From Roseiflexus sp. RS-1 (GTDB lineage: Bacteria; Chloroflexota; Chloroflexia; Chloroflexales; Roseiflexaceae), in the NCBI RefSeq assembly GCF_000016665.1, contig NC_009523.1:4649501-4713500 (forward strand): DNA of 64,000 bases, in the 5' to 3' direction. Made by a program: the position numbers and the translations under genes. Position 1 is the first letter of the stretch. The number at the start of each line of letters is the position of its first letter. A model generated the notes under the pieces. The model was not told the origin of the DNA. It was given only the letters and a program-made list of their open reading frames with translations, and made no database searches. Positions 16,408-25,394 of the stretch are shown one piece after another.

Positions 16408-17589
16408 ATGGACCTTGACGACAAACTTGCCATCCTGTCGCCAGCGGCGCGTTTTGATGCGTGTGATCGCTTCCTGGGGAAGCGGCGCGCCACGCCGCGC
16501 ACGGTGCTGTGGGACGATCGTGCAGTTGCTGCCGATACCGACAACGCGGGGCGTGCGCTGCCAGTCTTCCGCCTGTTGCTGAGCAATCGCTGCGAATGGA
16601 ATTGCGCCTACTGTCCGCTGCGCTCCGGAAACGACATACCACGCGCGGCGCTGACGCCCGATGAACTGGCGCGCGTCTTTCTTCCCCGCGTCGAACGTGG
16701 TGCAGTGCAGGGGTTGCTCCTCTCCACCGGCGTCGATGGCAATCCGGCGGTTGCGACCGGTCGGATGCTCGATGCTGTCGAGATGCTGCGCACGCGCTAC
16801 GGCTACAGCGGGTATGTGCATCTGAAACTGCTGCCCGGCGCGCCAGCCGCTGAAATCGAGCGTGCTGCGCGCCTTGCCAACCGCATCAGTCTCAACCTGG
16901 AAGCGCCGACTGCGGCGCATCTGGCGCGTATTTCGCCCGAACGCGACTGGCTGCGCGACCTGATCGCACCGCTGGCGCTGGCGCGTGACTGGAGTCGAAC
17001 GGGCGCGATCGGTGCAGGGCTTGCGACGCAGTTCGTTGTGGGTGCAGCCGGAGAGAGCGACCGCGATCTGCTGGTGACGACCACCTGGCTCTACCGCGAC
17101 CTGGCGCTGCGTCGGGTCTATTTTGGCGCATTCCGACCGGTGACCGGCACACCGCTGGAGAGTCGTCCGCCGACGCCGTTTGTGCGCGAGCAGCGTCTCC
17201 GTGAAGCAGACTGGTTGCTGCGACGCTATGGCTTCGAGCAGCAGGAACTCCCGTATGATCCTGATGGCAACCTGCCGTTACACCTCGACCCGAAACTGGC
17301 GTGGGCGCTGGCGCATCCGGAACGCTTCCCGGTCGAACTGAACCGTGCCGACCGGGACGAACTTCTGCGCGTACCGGGGTTGGGTCCGGTAAGCGTGGCG
17401 CGCATTCTCCGCCTGCGCCGCGAAGGGCGTTTCCGCTATCCGGATCATCTTGCAGCGCTGGGTGGGGCGCTCGCGCGCGCGCGTGACTTTATTACGCTCG
17501 ATGGGCGCTTTTTCGGACGCAATGAACGTGATCGCCTGCGACACTATGCGCGCCGGTCGCCGATCGCCGAACAGTTAACGCTGTGGTAG
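16408..17589 (+). CDS. Radical SAM protein with helix-hairpin-helix tail (putative DNA modification/repair)
   Basis: 393 residues. The [4Fe-4S] radical SAM motif is CEWNCAYCP (Cys62, Cys66, Cys69), in the family's CxxxCxxC spacing. Opening residues MDLDDKLAILSPAARFDAC and the NDIPRAALTPDELARVF stretch match the family described as putative DNA modification/repair radical SAM protein. Residues 310-345 (NRADRDELLRVPGLGPVSVARILRLR) are a helix-hairpin-helix, a DNA-binding element. In most genomes this family is paired with a uracil-DNA-glycosylase-like partner; none is adjacent here. Start codon ATG; a TATAAT at 16361 is a plausible -10. Confidence 0.85.
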   Translation: MDLDDKLAILSPAARFDACDRFLGKRRATPRTVLWDDRAVAADTDNAGRALPVFRLLLSNRCEWNCAYCPLRSGNDIPRAALTPDELARVFLPRVERGAVQGLLLSTGVDGNPAVATGRMLDAVEMLRTRYGYSGYVHLKLLPGAPAAEIERAARLANRISLNLEAPTAAHLARISPERDWLRDLIAPLALARDWSRTGAIGAGLATQFVVGAAGESDRDLLVTTTWLYRDLALRRVYFGAFRPVTGTPLESRPPTPFVREQRLREADWLLRRYGFEQQELPYDPDGNLPLHLDPKLAWALAHPERFPVELNRADRDELLRVPGLGPVSVARILRLRREGRFRYPDHLAALGGALARARDFITLDGRFFGRNERDRLRHYARRSPIAEQLTLW

Positions 17590-17613
17590 AACGGTGCAAC
17601 CGGCAGGCGAGAC

Positions 17614-19242
17614 TCAGTAAGCAACCGCGCATCCGTCTTTGCGCGGATCAGAACCGGCATGGCGCACTCCGGCTTCATCGACAACAATAATCTGCCCGCC
17701 GCCAAAGCCGAACATGCCCTGACGATCTACAATGGAGTGCCCACACTCCCGGAGCGCTTCCGCTACTGCCTGGTCGTGCTCCAGCGCGACGGCATCCTGG
17801 TTGAGATAGGGATCGATCAACTCAAAGCGCGGCGCATCAAGCGCCTCCTGCGGATTCATCCCGAAGTCGATCATGTTCACCAGCATCTGCACATGCCCCT
17901 GGGGTTGCATGAAACCGCCCATCACGCCAAAACTCGCCCACAGCCGGTCACCGCACGTCACCATGCACGGAATAATCGTATGGTACGGTCGTTTGCCAGG
18001 AACGACACAGTTGGGATGCTGCGGATCGAGCACAAACCCGGCGCCGCGATTCTGCAGGCAGATGCCGGTGTCTCCCGCCACCACCCCGGAGCCGAAGCCC
18101 ATGTAGAGGCTGTTGATGAACGAGACCGCGTTGCCATCGGCATCGACCGCCGTAACATAGACGGTATCGTGCCCGCCGGGGAGCGTGCTGGCATGAACAT
18201 GAGGCAGAGCGCGCTGCGGATCGATCTGTGCGCGGCGTTCGGCGGCATAGACGCCGGAAAGCAACCACGTGGTCGGCACATGCGCATGCGCCGGATCGGC
18301 GACATATGCCGCTGCATCAGCAAATGCCAGGCGTAACGCTTCGATCTGGAGATGCAACGCTTCTGGCGAAGCTGGCGTATATGCTGACAGGTCGAACCCT
18401 TCGAGGATATTCAGCGCCATTAGCGCAGTGATGCCCTGACCATTCGGCGGACACTCATAGACGGTGTAACCGCGATATGTCACACTGATCGGCGTGTCCC
18501 ATGTCGAGTGATGCGCCGCCAGGTCTTCCAGGGTCAACACGCCGCCATCGCGGGCGCTGGTTGCAGCGATTGCGGCGGCAATGGCGCCGCGGTAAAAGGC
18601 GTCGCGCCCACCTTCAGCAATCAACCGCAACGAGCGTGCCAGTCCTGGCTGGCGGAACAGTTCACCGGCACGCGGTGCGCGACCCTGCGGCAGGTAGGTG
18701 CGCGCCGTGTCGGGGTGAGCAGCCAGTTTTGGTTCTGCCAGTGTCCAGCTGCGCGCAATGATCTCGCTTACAGGGAATCCATAGTCGGCATACTCGATAG
18801 CTGGCGCGAGAACCTGCGCCAGCGGCAACCGTCCATATGCCGATAACAGTTCAACCCACGCATCCACCGCACCGGGGACGGTCACAGGCAGCATACCGGT
18901 CAACGGAATGCTGGTCAATCCACGCTCAACAAAGAGTTCACGCGACAACGCCGCAGGCGCTCGCCCGCTGCCGTTCAATGCCCGCACGGTGCGGGTCTGC
19001 GCATCGTACACCAGCGCGAACGCATCGCCGCCGATGCCGGTGCTCATCGGCTCGACGACGTTGAGCACCGCAGCAGCGGCAATGACCGCGTCGGCTGCGC
19101 TTCCGCCTGCAAGCAGCATTCTCAACCCTGCCTGCGCTGCCAGCGGTTGACTGGTTGCTACCACGCCCCGGCTGGTCATCACGACTGAACGACGCGAGCG
19201 AAAGCGTTCGCCGGTGATGGGAGGGAGATTGAGATGAGACAC
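17614..19242 (-). CDS. ggt: Gamma-glutamyltransferase family protein
   Basis: Ntn-hydrolase that cleaves itself into two subunits and transfers gamma-glutamyl groups, for example from glutathione. A GTG at 19240-19242 with AAAGGAG five bases upstream is the real start (542 residues); the frame stays open a further 112 codons only because of shadow coding. The catalytic Thr is in the GGHDTVYVTAVD segment; the usual second Thr-His (TTH) is Val-Tyr here. The oxyanion/substrate region NSLYMGFGSGV and the C-terminal GFGGGQ are present. No signal peptide is visible, so it may act in the cytoplasm. Divergent from the 19389 gene. Confidence 0.87.
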   Translation of the reverse strand: MSHLNLPPITGERFRSRRSVVMTSRGVVATSQPLAAQAGLRMLLAGGSAADAVIAAAAVLNVVEPMSTGIGGDAFALVYDAQTRTVRALNGSGRAPAALSRELFVERGLTSIPLTGMLPVTVPGAVDAWVELLSAYGRLPLAQVLAPAIEYADYGFPVSEIIARSWTLAEPKLAAHPDTARTYLPQGRAPRAGELFRQPGLARSLRLIAEGGRDAFYRGAIAAAIAATSARDGGVLTLEDLAAHHSTWDTPISVTYRGYTVYECPPNGQGITALMALNILEGFDLSAYTPASPEALHLQIEALRLAFADAAAYVADPAHAHVPTTWLLSGVYAAERRAQIDPQRALPHVHASTLPGGHDTVYVTAVDADGNAVSFINSLYMGFGSGVVAGDTGICLQNRGAGFVLDPQHPNCVVPGKRPYHTIIPCMVTCGDRLWASFGVMGGFMQPQGHVQMLVNMIDFGMNPQEALDAPRFELIDPYLNQDAVALEHDQAVAEALRECGHSIVDRQGMFGFGGGQIIVVDEAGVRHAGSDPRKDGCAVAY

Positions 19243-19271
19243 GAATTCTCCTTTGATGACAAAACTTAAAC

Positions 19272-19302
19272 TTGACAGCCTTGCTCTGCCTTTTGCTATA
19301 AT
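19272..19302 (+). promoter_or_regulatory. Promoter of the 19389-23325 operon
   Basis: Consensus TTGACA (19272-19277) and TATAAT (19297-19302) with a long 19-bp spacer, compensated by an extended TGC before the -10. It lies 87 bp upstream of the first gene's ATG. Confidence 0.75.
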
Positions 19303-19388
19303 AGTTCGTAAGTTCCCAAACGGCAAGTTGCATCTCCGTCTCAATGCATCGGTTCTGCCCCGCCAGCGTCTCCTGAGGGGGGTATCAT

Positions 19389-19892
19389 ATGAGTCGCTCC
19401 AGTATTCGTGTCGCCAGATCCGCAGTGCAACTGCGACGTCCAATCGGGTTGGCGCTGCTGTCTGGTACAGGCGTGGTGTGTGGTCTGGCGCTGACCGTGC
19501 TGGCGATGGCGTTGATTGCGTACAAGGCGTCGCTTGGGATCCCGCTTGCGGTGCAGATCGTCGAAATAACGCTCGCAATTCTTGTGCCGTTCACCATCGT
19601 CTGGTTCTATTGGGGTTTGTGGGACGTCATGCAGAGTGCGTGGTGGTCGCATGTCCTTGGCGGTCCGCTGGCAATTGTCGGACTGGGGGCAGCATTTATG
19701 TGGCGCAATGGTATCATTGGCCTGCTGGTGCGCGGTCTTCCTGTCGCTGTGCATCCGCTGGTGGCAACCAGTTTTGCCTGGTTTACGCTGGGGCTTCTGG
19801 TTCTCGAGGTTGCTACCGTGGCGTACCTCCTCACTGCATGGAAAGCGTTCGGTATCGGCGCACCGAAGCCGTTATGGGAACGTCGCAGATAG
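19389..19892 (+). CDS. Four-helix membrane protein, unknown function
   Basis: 167 residues with four clear hydrophobic segments (about 20-45, 55-78, 90-107 and 122-150), a basic start and a basic end (WERRR). A strong purine-rich Shine-Dalgarno (GAGGGGGG) precedes the ATG. No family recognised. It is the first gene of a plus-strand run with the amidohydrolase (12 bp gap), the degenerate kinase and the GH57 enzyme, but nothing in it links it to sugar metabolism. Confidence 0.65.
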   Translation: MSRSSIRVARSAVQLRRPIGLALLSGTGVVCGLALTVLAMALIAYKASLGIPLAVQIVEITLAILVPFTIVWFYWGLWDVMQSAWWSHVLGGPLAIVGLGAAFMWRNGIIGLLVRGLPVAVHPLVATSFAWFTLGLLVLEVATVAYLLTAWKAFGIGAPKPLWERRR

Positions 19893-19904
19893 TCCGGTGT
19901 TGCC

Positions 19905-20762
19905 ATGAACGATGCCATCATCGATGCACACCTCCATTTGTGGGATCCGACACGGTTTCGCATCCCCTGGCTTGATGGCAATGATCTGCTCAATCGGGTG
20001 TACGACCTGCGCGTGTTCCAGGAACATACGGCAGGTCTGAACATCACGGCAATGGTGTATGTGCAGGTGGATGTCGCCCCTGCATATGCACTGCTGGAGG
20101 CGCGGCATATTGCGCAGATAGCGGCAGACGAGCCGCGCCTTCAGGGTATTGTGGCATGGGCGCCGCTCGACGATGGCGCCTGTGCACGCTCGTTCCTCGA
20201 TGCACTGGTTGAGATCAGTCCGTTGATCAAGGGGGTGCGGCGTATTCTGCAGGGTGAGCCAGACCCTGCACACTGCCTGCGTCCTTCATTCGTGCATGGC
20301 GTTGAGATGCTGGCAGAGTACGGCTTGTCGTTCGATATCTGCATCTATCATTATCAGTTGCCAGCGGTCATTGAACTGGTGCGCGCCTGCCCGGATGTCA
20401 GTTTCGTTCTCGACCATCTGGCGAAACCGGATATTCGCAGTGGCACGCTCGATCCGTGGCGTTTGCATATGGAGACGCTAGCGCGTTTACCGAATGTGGC
20501 GTGCAAAATCAGCGGCGTGGCAACCGAAGCAGACCATCAACGCTGGACGGTCGATGACCTGGCGCCCTACATCCGTCACGCACTCGAGGTATTCGGCGAA
20601 GATCGCGTGTTGTTCGGCGGCGACTGGCCCGTGGCGCTCCTGGCAACCAGTTATCGCCGCTGGGTCGAAACCCTGGCGACGCTTACGGCGGATCTGACGC
20701 CGGAGGCGCAGCGCAAACTTTGGGTCGAGAACGCTCGTCGCATCTACCGTTTGTCCCCGTAG
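19905..20762 (+). CDS. Amidohydrolase-fold lactonase (COG3618, fucono/rhamnono-lactonase-like)
   Basis: TIM-barrel metal-dependent hydrolase, 285 residues. The metal-binding HxH is in DAHLHLWDP at residues 7-15; later conserved stretches are VLDHLAKPDI, ACKISGVATEADH and the terminal VLFGGDWPV with the catalytic Asp. The family includes L-fucono-1,5-lactonase, L-rhamnono-lactonase and 2-pyrone-4,6-dicarboxylate lactonase, so hydrolysis of a sugar or aromatic lactone is likely. No dehydrogenase of such a pathway is adjacent, so the substrate is open. Confidence 0.83.
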   Translation: MNDAIIDAHLHLWDPTRFRIPWLDGNDLLNRVYDLRVFQEHTAGLNITAMVYVQVDVAPAYALLEARHIAQIAADEPRLQGIVAWAPLDDGACARSFLDALVEISPLIKGVRRILQGEPDPAHCLRPSFVHGVEMLAEYGLSFDICIYHYQLPAVIELVRACPDVSFVLDHLAKPDIRSGTLDPWRLHMETLARLPNVACKISGVATEADHQRWTVDDLAPYIRHALEVFGEDRVLFGGDWPVALLATSYRRWVETLATLTADLTPEAQRKLWVENARRIYRLSP

Positions 20763-20797
20763 TTGCGCACTGGCGAACTCCGTGGTATCTTGCGCCT

Positions 20798-21793
20798 ATG
20801 TGGGCGCATCTGAATCTCCATCTCGATCCGGAAGATCCGGCATATTCCGACCCTTTGCGTCGTGTTATGGCGCGTCTGGGTGATTATGCCGCCTTGATCG
20901 TTGAACCGCTCAAGGCGCGCCTGATCGATGCAACCCTCGTGCGTGCCACGAACCAGCGCATCGAGGTGCGCCTGACGACTGCGACCCGTCATCTGCTGCT
21001 GGTCATTGCGCCTGAAGCAGATCTGGCGCACGAGGTCTTTTTCCTGCGCTCACTGGCAGCATACGACCTGCCGGCGCCGCGTCTGATTGCGTATGATCTG
21101 AGTTGCGTGAACGTTCCTTTTACCTATGCGATCGAAACCTATCCCGGCAGTCTGACGCTTGATCGTATCAACGATGCAACGCTTATGCGCATCGCCGGGC
21201 GACAGACTGGACGAATGCTTCGGCGGGTGCATCGTATCGAGGCACCCGGCTATGGCGCGCCAACACCAACCGGTCGCTGGTCGGCGCGAACGTGGCGCGA
21301 AGCGCTGGCAGGCTGGCTTGAGCAACGCAGTTTCGATGACCGGGCAGAAGCGGTGCTGGGCGCCGATATCACCTCTGCTCTTCGGGCTGCCACGCTCGAT
21401 CATCCCACCCTTGCCTGCACCCAACCACGTGTTCTGCATGGCGCCGTCGAGCCTGCGCGCATCGTTGTCACCGTGGGCGAATCGGTGCAACTCGAAGGTC
21501 TGGTTCAACCTGCTCAACCAGTAGGCGGCGATCCCCTGTTCGATCTGGCATATGCCCTCGCTTCGCGTCAGTCGGCTGCGTTTCGGCGGGGAGTTATGGA
21601 AGGGTATGAAATGGCGGGAACGCTGACCGCAGAACAGCATACGCGGATTGATCGTTTGCGTCTGCTGATCGATGTGGCGCAGGCGCTCGAGGAGGGCGAT
21701 CCGGCAGTGCTTGCCGGTCTTCCTGCTGCGGTTATGGCGCGTCTGGAGGCGCTGGGTGAGGGTATTGTGAACAGAGCGACGGTCAGTCAATGA
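20798..21793 (+). CDS. Degenerate phosphotransferase (APH/choline-kinase fold, catalytic loop lost)
   Basis: 331 residues from the ATG at 20798; no good Shine-Dalgarno precedes it, and an upstream TTG would overlap the lactonase gene. The two-lobed aminoglycoside-phosphotransferase pattern is visible: LLLVIAPEADLAHEVFFLRSL, a linker, TGRMLRRVHRIEAPGYG and FDLAYALASRQS. The catalytic loop, normally HGDxxxxN, reads HGAVEPARIV (His214 onward), so both the Asp base and the Asn metal ligand are missing, and the following DxD motif is also lost. It is therefore probably a pseudokinase or binding protein. Its stop overlaps the GH57 start (ATGA). Confidence 0.65.
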   Translation: MWAHLNLHLDPEDPAYSDPLRRVMARLGDYAALIVEPLKARLIDATLVRATNQRIEVRLTTATRHLLLVIAPEADLAHEVFFLRSLAAYDLPAPRLIAYDLSCVNVPFTYAIETYPGSLTLDRINDATLMRIAGRQTGRMLRRVHRIEAPGYGAPTPTGRWSARTWREALAGWLEQRSFDDRAEAVLGADITSALRAATLDHPTLACTQPRVLHGAVEPARIVVTVGESVQLEGLVQPAQPVGGDPLFDLAYALASRQSAAFRRGVMEGYEMAGTLTAEQHTRIDRLRLLIDVAQALEEGDPAVLAGLPAAVMARLEALGEGIVNRATVSQ

Positions 21794-23325
21794 CGACATC
21801 GTTTACAGGCGGTCTGGCGCTCATTCTCGTCGGGCATATGCCATACCTGCGTGCAGCCGGTCGCCGTCCCGACGGCGAAGACCCGCTGCACGAGATGATT
21901 GCGTTTTCGATCGTGCCGGTGATGAATGTGTTGTACGATCTGCGCGAAAGCGGTATGCGCCCCGCTGTCTCGCTGGCATATTCGCCGATCTTGCTCGAAC
22001 AACTGGCAGATATTGTTGTCCAGAAGCATTTCGTGGTCTGGATGGAGCGCTGGCTGGCACGGTGTGAAGCGGCGCTGCGACGCTGGCAGCGTCAGCGACA
22101 GGGACATCATGCGTACCTGGCGCGCTTCTATCTTGATTGGGGACAGGGCATCCTCCGCAGTTTTACTGAGCGCTACGGGCGCAACCTGGTGGCAGCGCTG
22201 CGCGAACTGTGTGCGGATGGAACCGTCGAGCCATTGGGAGGCGCCGCAACGCATGCCTATCTGCCACTGCTTGCACACGAGGAGTCGGTGCGGGCGCAAC
22301 TCGGCGCGGGCACACTCACAATCACGCGATTGCTCGGTCGTCGTCCACGCGGCATCTGGTTGCCGGAATGCGGATTTCGGGTTGGAGTGGAACACGCACT
22401 GCGTTTCAACGGTGCGCGCTACTTTATCATCGATCCGGCGAGCGTGGCATCCGGTGCTTCCGTGACGCACCTGCGTCCCCGCTGGGTTGCTTCCCGCCGT
22501 CTGATCGTCTTCCTGCGCGCAGTCGATGCATCACTCCAGATCGTTTCACCCGGCATCGGGTATGTCGGCGATCCGCTCTACCTGGCAACCCGACGCGAGC
22601 GCTCCACCCATCTGCCGATCTGGCGCAACGGCATGGGGGATGCCATCATCGAGCCTTATGATCCGTATCACGCCTTTCGGCGTGCACAGGAGCATGCCGT
22701 CCATTTCGTCGAATGGGTGACAGCGGAACTGCATGAGTTTGCATCCCGTCACGATCGCCCCGGCATTGTCGTCGTGCCGCTCGACGCCGATGTGCTTGGG
22801 CGACGGTGGTTTGAGGGACCCGCCTGGTTGCGCGCATTGTTCGAGACGGTGCTTGAACGACAGCCATTTGCATTGACAACCCCTTCACCATACCTGCGCG
22901 CGTTTCGTCCGCGTCAGACTGTCGTGTTGCGGGATGGATCGTGGGGACCTGAAGGCGATCACTCAGCCTGGAGCACTCCGGCAAGTGACCGCCTTCGTGC
23001 TGCTGTCGCTGAGGCGGAGAATCTGGTGGTCGAAGTTGTGCGTCGCTTTCCTGATGCCCATGGTGATAGGGAACGCGCGCTCAACCAGGCTGTGCGCGAA
23101 TTGATGCTGGCGCAGTCGAGCGACTGGTTGCTGTTAACTGGACGAAACGATCCCGGCGAAGCGTACCGTGCGTGGATGCACCTGACGCGATGCTGGCACA
23201 TGTGCGAACTGGCGGAGCGCGATATGCTCGATGACGCCGATCAGTCGACACTGGCTACAATCGAAGAGATTGATAACCCGTTTGCGTATCTGAACTACCG
23301 TGTGTTGACGGCGGAAACCGCCTGA
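21790..23325 (+). CDS. GH57 family glycosidase, alpha-glucan branching-enzyme-like
   Basis: 511 residues, a full-length GH57 catalytic domain plus helical C-terminal domain. The start HMPYLRAAGRRPDGEDPLHE and Glu193 in GIWLPECGF (nucleophile region) match the GH57 1,4-alpha-glucan branching enzymes; Asp332 in VPLDADVLGRRWFEGP is the expected acid/base, with the usual following Glu changed to Asp334. Substrate is expected to be linear alpha-glucan in glycogen synthesis. Translation is coupled to the preceding pseudokinase by a 4-bp overlap. No glgA or glgC lies nearby; the GH13 gene at 9-11 kb is the only other alpha-glucan enzyme seen. Confidence 0.85.
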   Translation: MTTSFTGGLALILVGHMPYLRAAGRRPDGEDPLHEMIAFSIVPVMNVLYDLRESGMRPAVSLAYSPILLEQLADIVVQKHFVVWMERWLARCEAALRRWQRQRQGHHAYLARFYLDWGQGILRSFTERYGRNLVAALRELCADGTVEPLGGAATHAYLPLLAHEESVRAQLGAGTLTITRLLGRRPRGIWLPECGFRVGVEHALRFNGARYFIIDPASVASGASVTHLRPRWVASRRLIVFLRAVDASLQIVSPGIGYVGDPLYLATRRERSTHLPIWRNGMGDAIIEPYDPYHAFRRAQEHAVHFVEWVTAELHEFASRHDRPGIVVVPLDADVLGRRWFEGPAWLRALFETVLERQPFALTTPSPYLRAFRPRQTVVLRDGSWGPEGDHSAWSTPASDRLRAAVAEAENLVVEVVRRFPDAHGDRERALNQAVRELMLAQSSDWLLLTGRNDPGEAYRAWMHLTRCWHMCELAERDMLDDADQSTLATIEEIDNPFAYLNYRVLTAETA

Positions 23326-23363
23326 CACCAGATACGGTGCGCATCGCTGCATGGCCTGGGTGC

Positions 23364-23380
23364 GCGGGCGTCTCGCCCGC
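23364..23380 (+). other. Hairpin after the GH57 gene
   Basis: GCGGGCG/CGCCCGC with a three-base loop, 38 bp after the GH57 stop, without a T-run. It is a possible weak terminator. Nothing else was seen in 23326-23572. Confidence 0.35.
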
Positions 23381-23572
23381 CTGCGTGCAGCGGTATATCG
23401 ACGACGACGGCTTTCGGTGGTTCTCGCCCAGTCTCGCCCGTGTGCCTACAGCAATGCGACCCATCGCGGGAGTGCGGGCGCCTTGTCCTCGGCCGCCCTC
23501 GCTCCGTGGCGAACAGCGCACAGTGGAAACGAACACTTGCGGACCGCACACAGGGTTCTACCAGATGGGATA

Positions 23573-23914
23573 TCACATAACCAGCGGCAGTCCCGCCCGC
23601 GCCCATGCAATGATCCCGCCGCGCAGGTTGAGCACATTGCTATATCCGGCGCGGCGCAGCAGATCGGCGGCGACGCCGCTGCGATTGCCGGAGCGACAGA
23701 TAGCGATGATCGTCGCATCTTTGGGAATGCTGCTCAGTTTGCGCGATAGTTGCCCCAACGGAATGAGCACACTGTCGGGAATGTGCGCTTCGGCGTACTC
23801 TTCCCGTTCACGCACATCGAGCAGGTAGAGTCGTTCCCCCTGCGCGAGACGCTGCTGCACCTCGACCGGGGTGATTTCGTCCTGTTTGGGCTGCGCTCGA
23901 AAAAAGTTGAACAT
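23573..23914 (-). CDS. Single-domain rhodanese (sulfurtransferase)
   Basis: 113 residues, one rhodanese domain with the active Cys73 in ICRSGNRSG, preceded by LLDVREREEYAEAHIPDSVLIPLGQL. It carries persulfide sulfur or acts as a redox/thiol enzyme in the cytoplasm; no signal peptide is present, although the start MFNFFRAQPK is hydrophobic. AAGGAGA lies before the ATG. It follows the histidine kinase by 28 bp on the same strand and may be part of that transcript. Confidence 0.88.
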   Translation of the reverse strand: MFNFFRAQPKQDEITPVEVQQRLAQGERLYLLDVREREEYAEAHIPDSVLIPLGQLSRKLSSIPKDATIIAICRSGNRSGVAADLLRRAGYSNVLNLRGGIIAWARAGLPLVM

Positions 23915-23942
23915 GGTTCTCCTTTATTCTTTGTTCCGATCT

Positions 23943-25394
23943 TCACCAGGAATATGATGCATCGAGCGGCGTCGAGGTTACAGGCGCCCGCGCCACCGGG
24001 AGGGTGAACCAGAAGCAAGCCCCTTTGCCCGGTTCGCTTTCGACACCGATTGCGCCCCCGTGCGCCAGCACAAGTTGCCGCGCGATTGCCAGTCCCAGTC
24101 CTGCGCCGCCCTGCGCCCGCGCGCGTCCGCGGTCAGCGCGCCAGAACCGGTCGAACACATGCGGCAGGTCGTCGGCAGGAATGCCGGGACCGGTATCGAT
24201 CACGCGAGTGCAGATCATATCAGTATCCGACGTGGCGCAGCCTGCCTGCTGTGCGTGTGAAGCGACGATGCGAACGATGCCATCGGCGGGCGTGTGGCGC
24301 AGCGCGTTCGACAGGAGATTGTTGAGCACCTGGGCAATCCGGTCAGCATCAGCCAGAACAGGCGGCAGGTCCGGCGCACAGTCCATCTGAAGCGTCACCC
24401 GTTTTTCATCGGCATGCGCAGCGAACAGCGTCACACTCCGGGCGATGATCGCAGTCACATCGACCGGTGTTCGATACAGGTGCAGCTGCCCGGCTTCAGC
24501 CAGCGTCAGTTCACGCAGATCGGCAACCAGGCGACTGAGCAACAGCGTTTCATCGTAAATGGTCGCAATTTCTTTTTTTTCGAGCGGAAAGACATCATCG
24601 AGCAGAGCGCGCAGATTCCCCTGGATAACACTGAGCGGTGTCCGTAGTTCGTGCGCAATGTCGGCAATCAACCGACGACGCGCCTGTTCCGCCTGCTCAA
24701 GGCTGGCCGCCATCGTGTTGAACGCTTCGGCGACGCTGGCAACCTCTGACGGTCCTGCGACCGGTGCGCGTTGGGTCAGATCCCCTTCAGCCAGGCGTTG
24801 CGCAACATATGCCAGGCGATTGAGCGGCGCAGCCAGCCTGCGTGCCACGATGATCCCGGAAATCAACCCAAGCGCTCCTGCAATCAAACCTGCCTGGATC
24901 AATGCCTGATTGAACTGATCGAGGAAGAGGTGAGCAGCGGATGAAAGTGCAGTGTCGCGTTGAAGTTGCGCTACCAGATATCCAACTGGTGCACCCTGAA
25001 CCATCACCGGCATGGCGCGGCGCAATTCGGCGCTGCCGAGGCTACCCTGCGTCATGTTCGCCGTGGTGCTGCGATAGACAATCCGGCCATCAGCATCGGT
25101 AAGGATCAACGCAAGCGGTCCGCGCATCATCCCCGGTCCCCCCGGTCCCATCCCACCCGGTCCCATCCCGCGAATGCTGGCAAACACGGTTTCGACGCCG
25201 CTCCAGTCTTGATGAGCCGCATAATATTCGGCAAGACGCGGTATCAGGTCGAGTTGCTGCACCTGGTTCTGCGCCACGAACGTGCGAAACTCATCACCGG
25301 CGCGCATATTCACCACGAGCGCTGCCGTCAGCACGCTCACGATCGTCACAAGCGCAAATGCCAGAACGAGTTGGAACCAGAGACGCCGGATCAT
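23943..25394 (-). CDS. Membrane sensor histidine kinase
   Basis: 483 residues: transmembrane helix 1 at about 7-28, an external sensor region (30-165), transmembrane helix 2 at about 168-187, HAMP (188-240), HisKA with phosphorylated His248 in ADIAHELRTPLS, and HATPase_c with N box VLNNLLSNALRHT, G1 DTGPGIP and G2 GAGLGLAI. The sensor loop contains a repetitive Gly/Met/Pro segment at residues 76-93 (GMGPGGMGPGGPGMMRGP), unusual and suggestive of metal or peptide contact. The start overlaps the response-regulator stop by 4 bp (ATGA), so the two are translationally coupled partners. Confidence 0.92.
   Translation of the reverse strand: MIRRLWFQLVLAFALVTIVSVLTAALVVNMRAGDEFRTFVAQNQVQQLDLIPRLAEYYAAHQDWSGVETVFASIRGMGPGGMGPGGPGMMRGPLALILTDADGRIVYRSTTANMTQGSLGSAELRRAMPVMVQGAPVGYLVAQLQRDTALSSAAHLFLDQFNQALIQAGLIAGALGLISGIIVARRLAAPLNRLAYVAQRLAEGDLTQRAPVAGPSEVASVAEAFNTMAASLEQAEQARRRLIADIAHELRTPLSVIQGNLRALLDDVFPLEKKEIATIYDETLLLSRLVADLRELTLAEAGQLHLYRTPVDVTAIIARSVTLFAAHADEKRVTLQMDCAPDLPPVLADADRIAQVLNNLLSNALRHTPADGIVRIVASHAQQAGCATSDTDMICTRVIDTGPGIPADDLPHVFDRFWRADRGRARAQGGAGLGLAIARQLVLAHGGAIGVESEPGKGACFWFTLPVARAPVTSTPLDASYSW

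Noticed and set aside
17614-19578. N-terminal extension of gamma-glutamyltransferase to 654 residues
   Set aside because: A GTG with perfect Shine-Dalgarno at 19242 gives normal family length, and the extension overlaps a promoter and the divergent gene.
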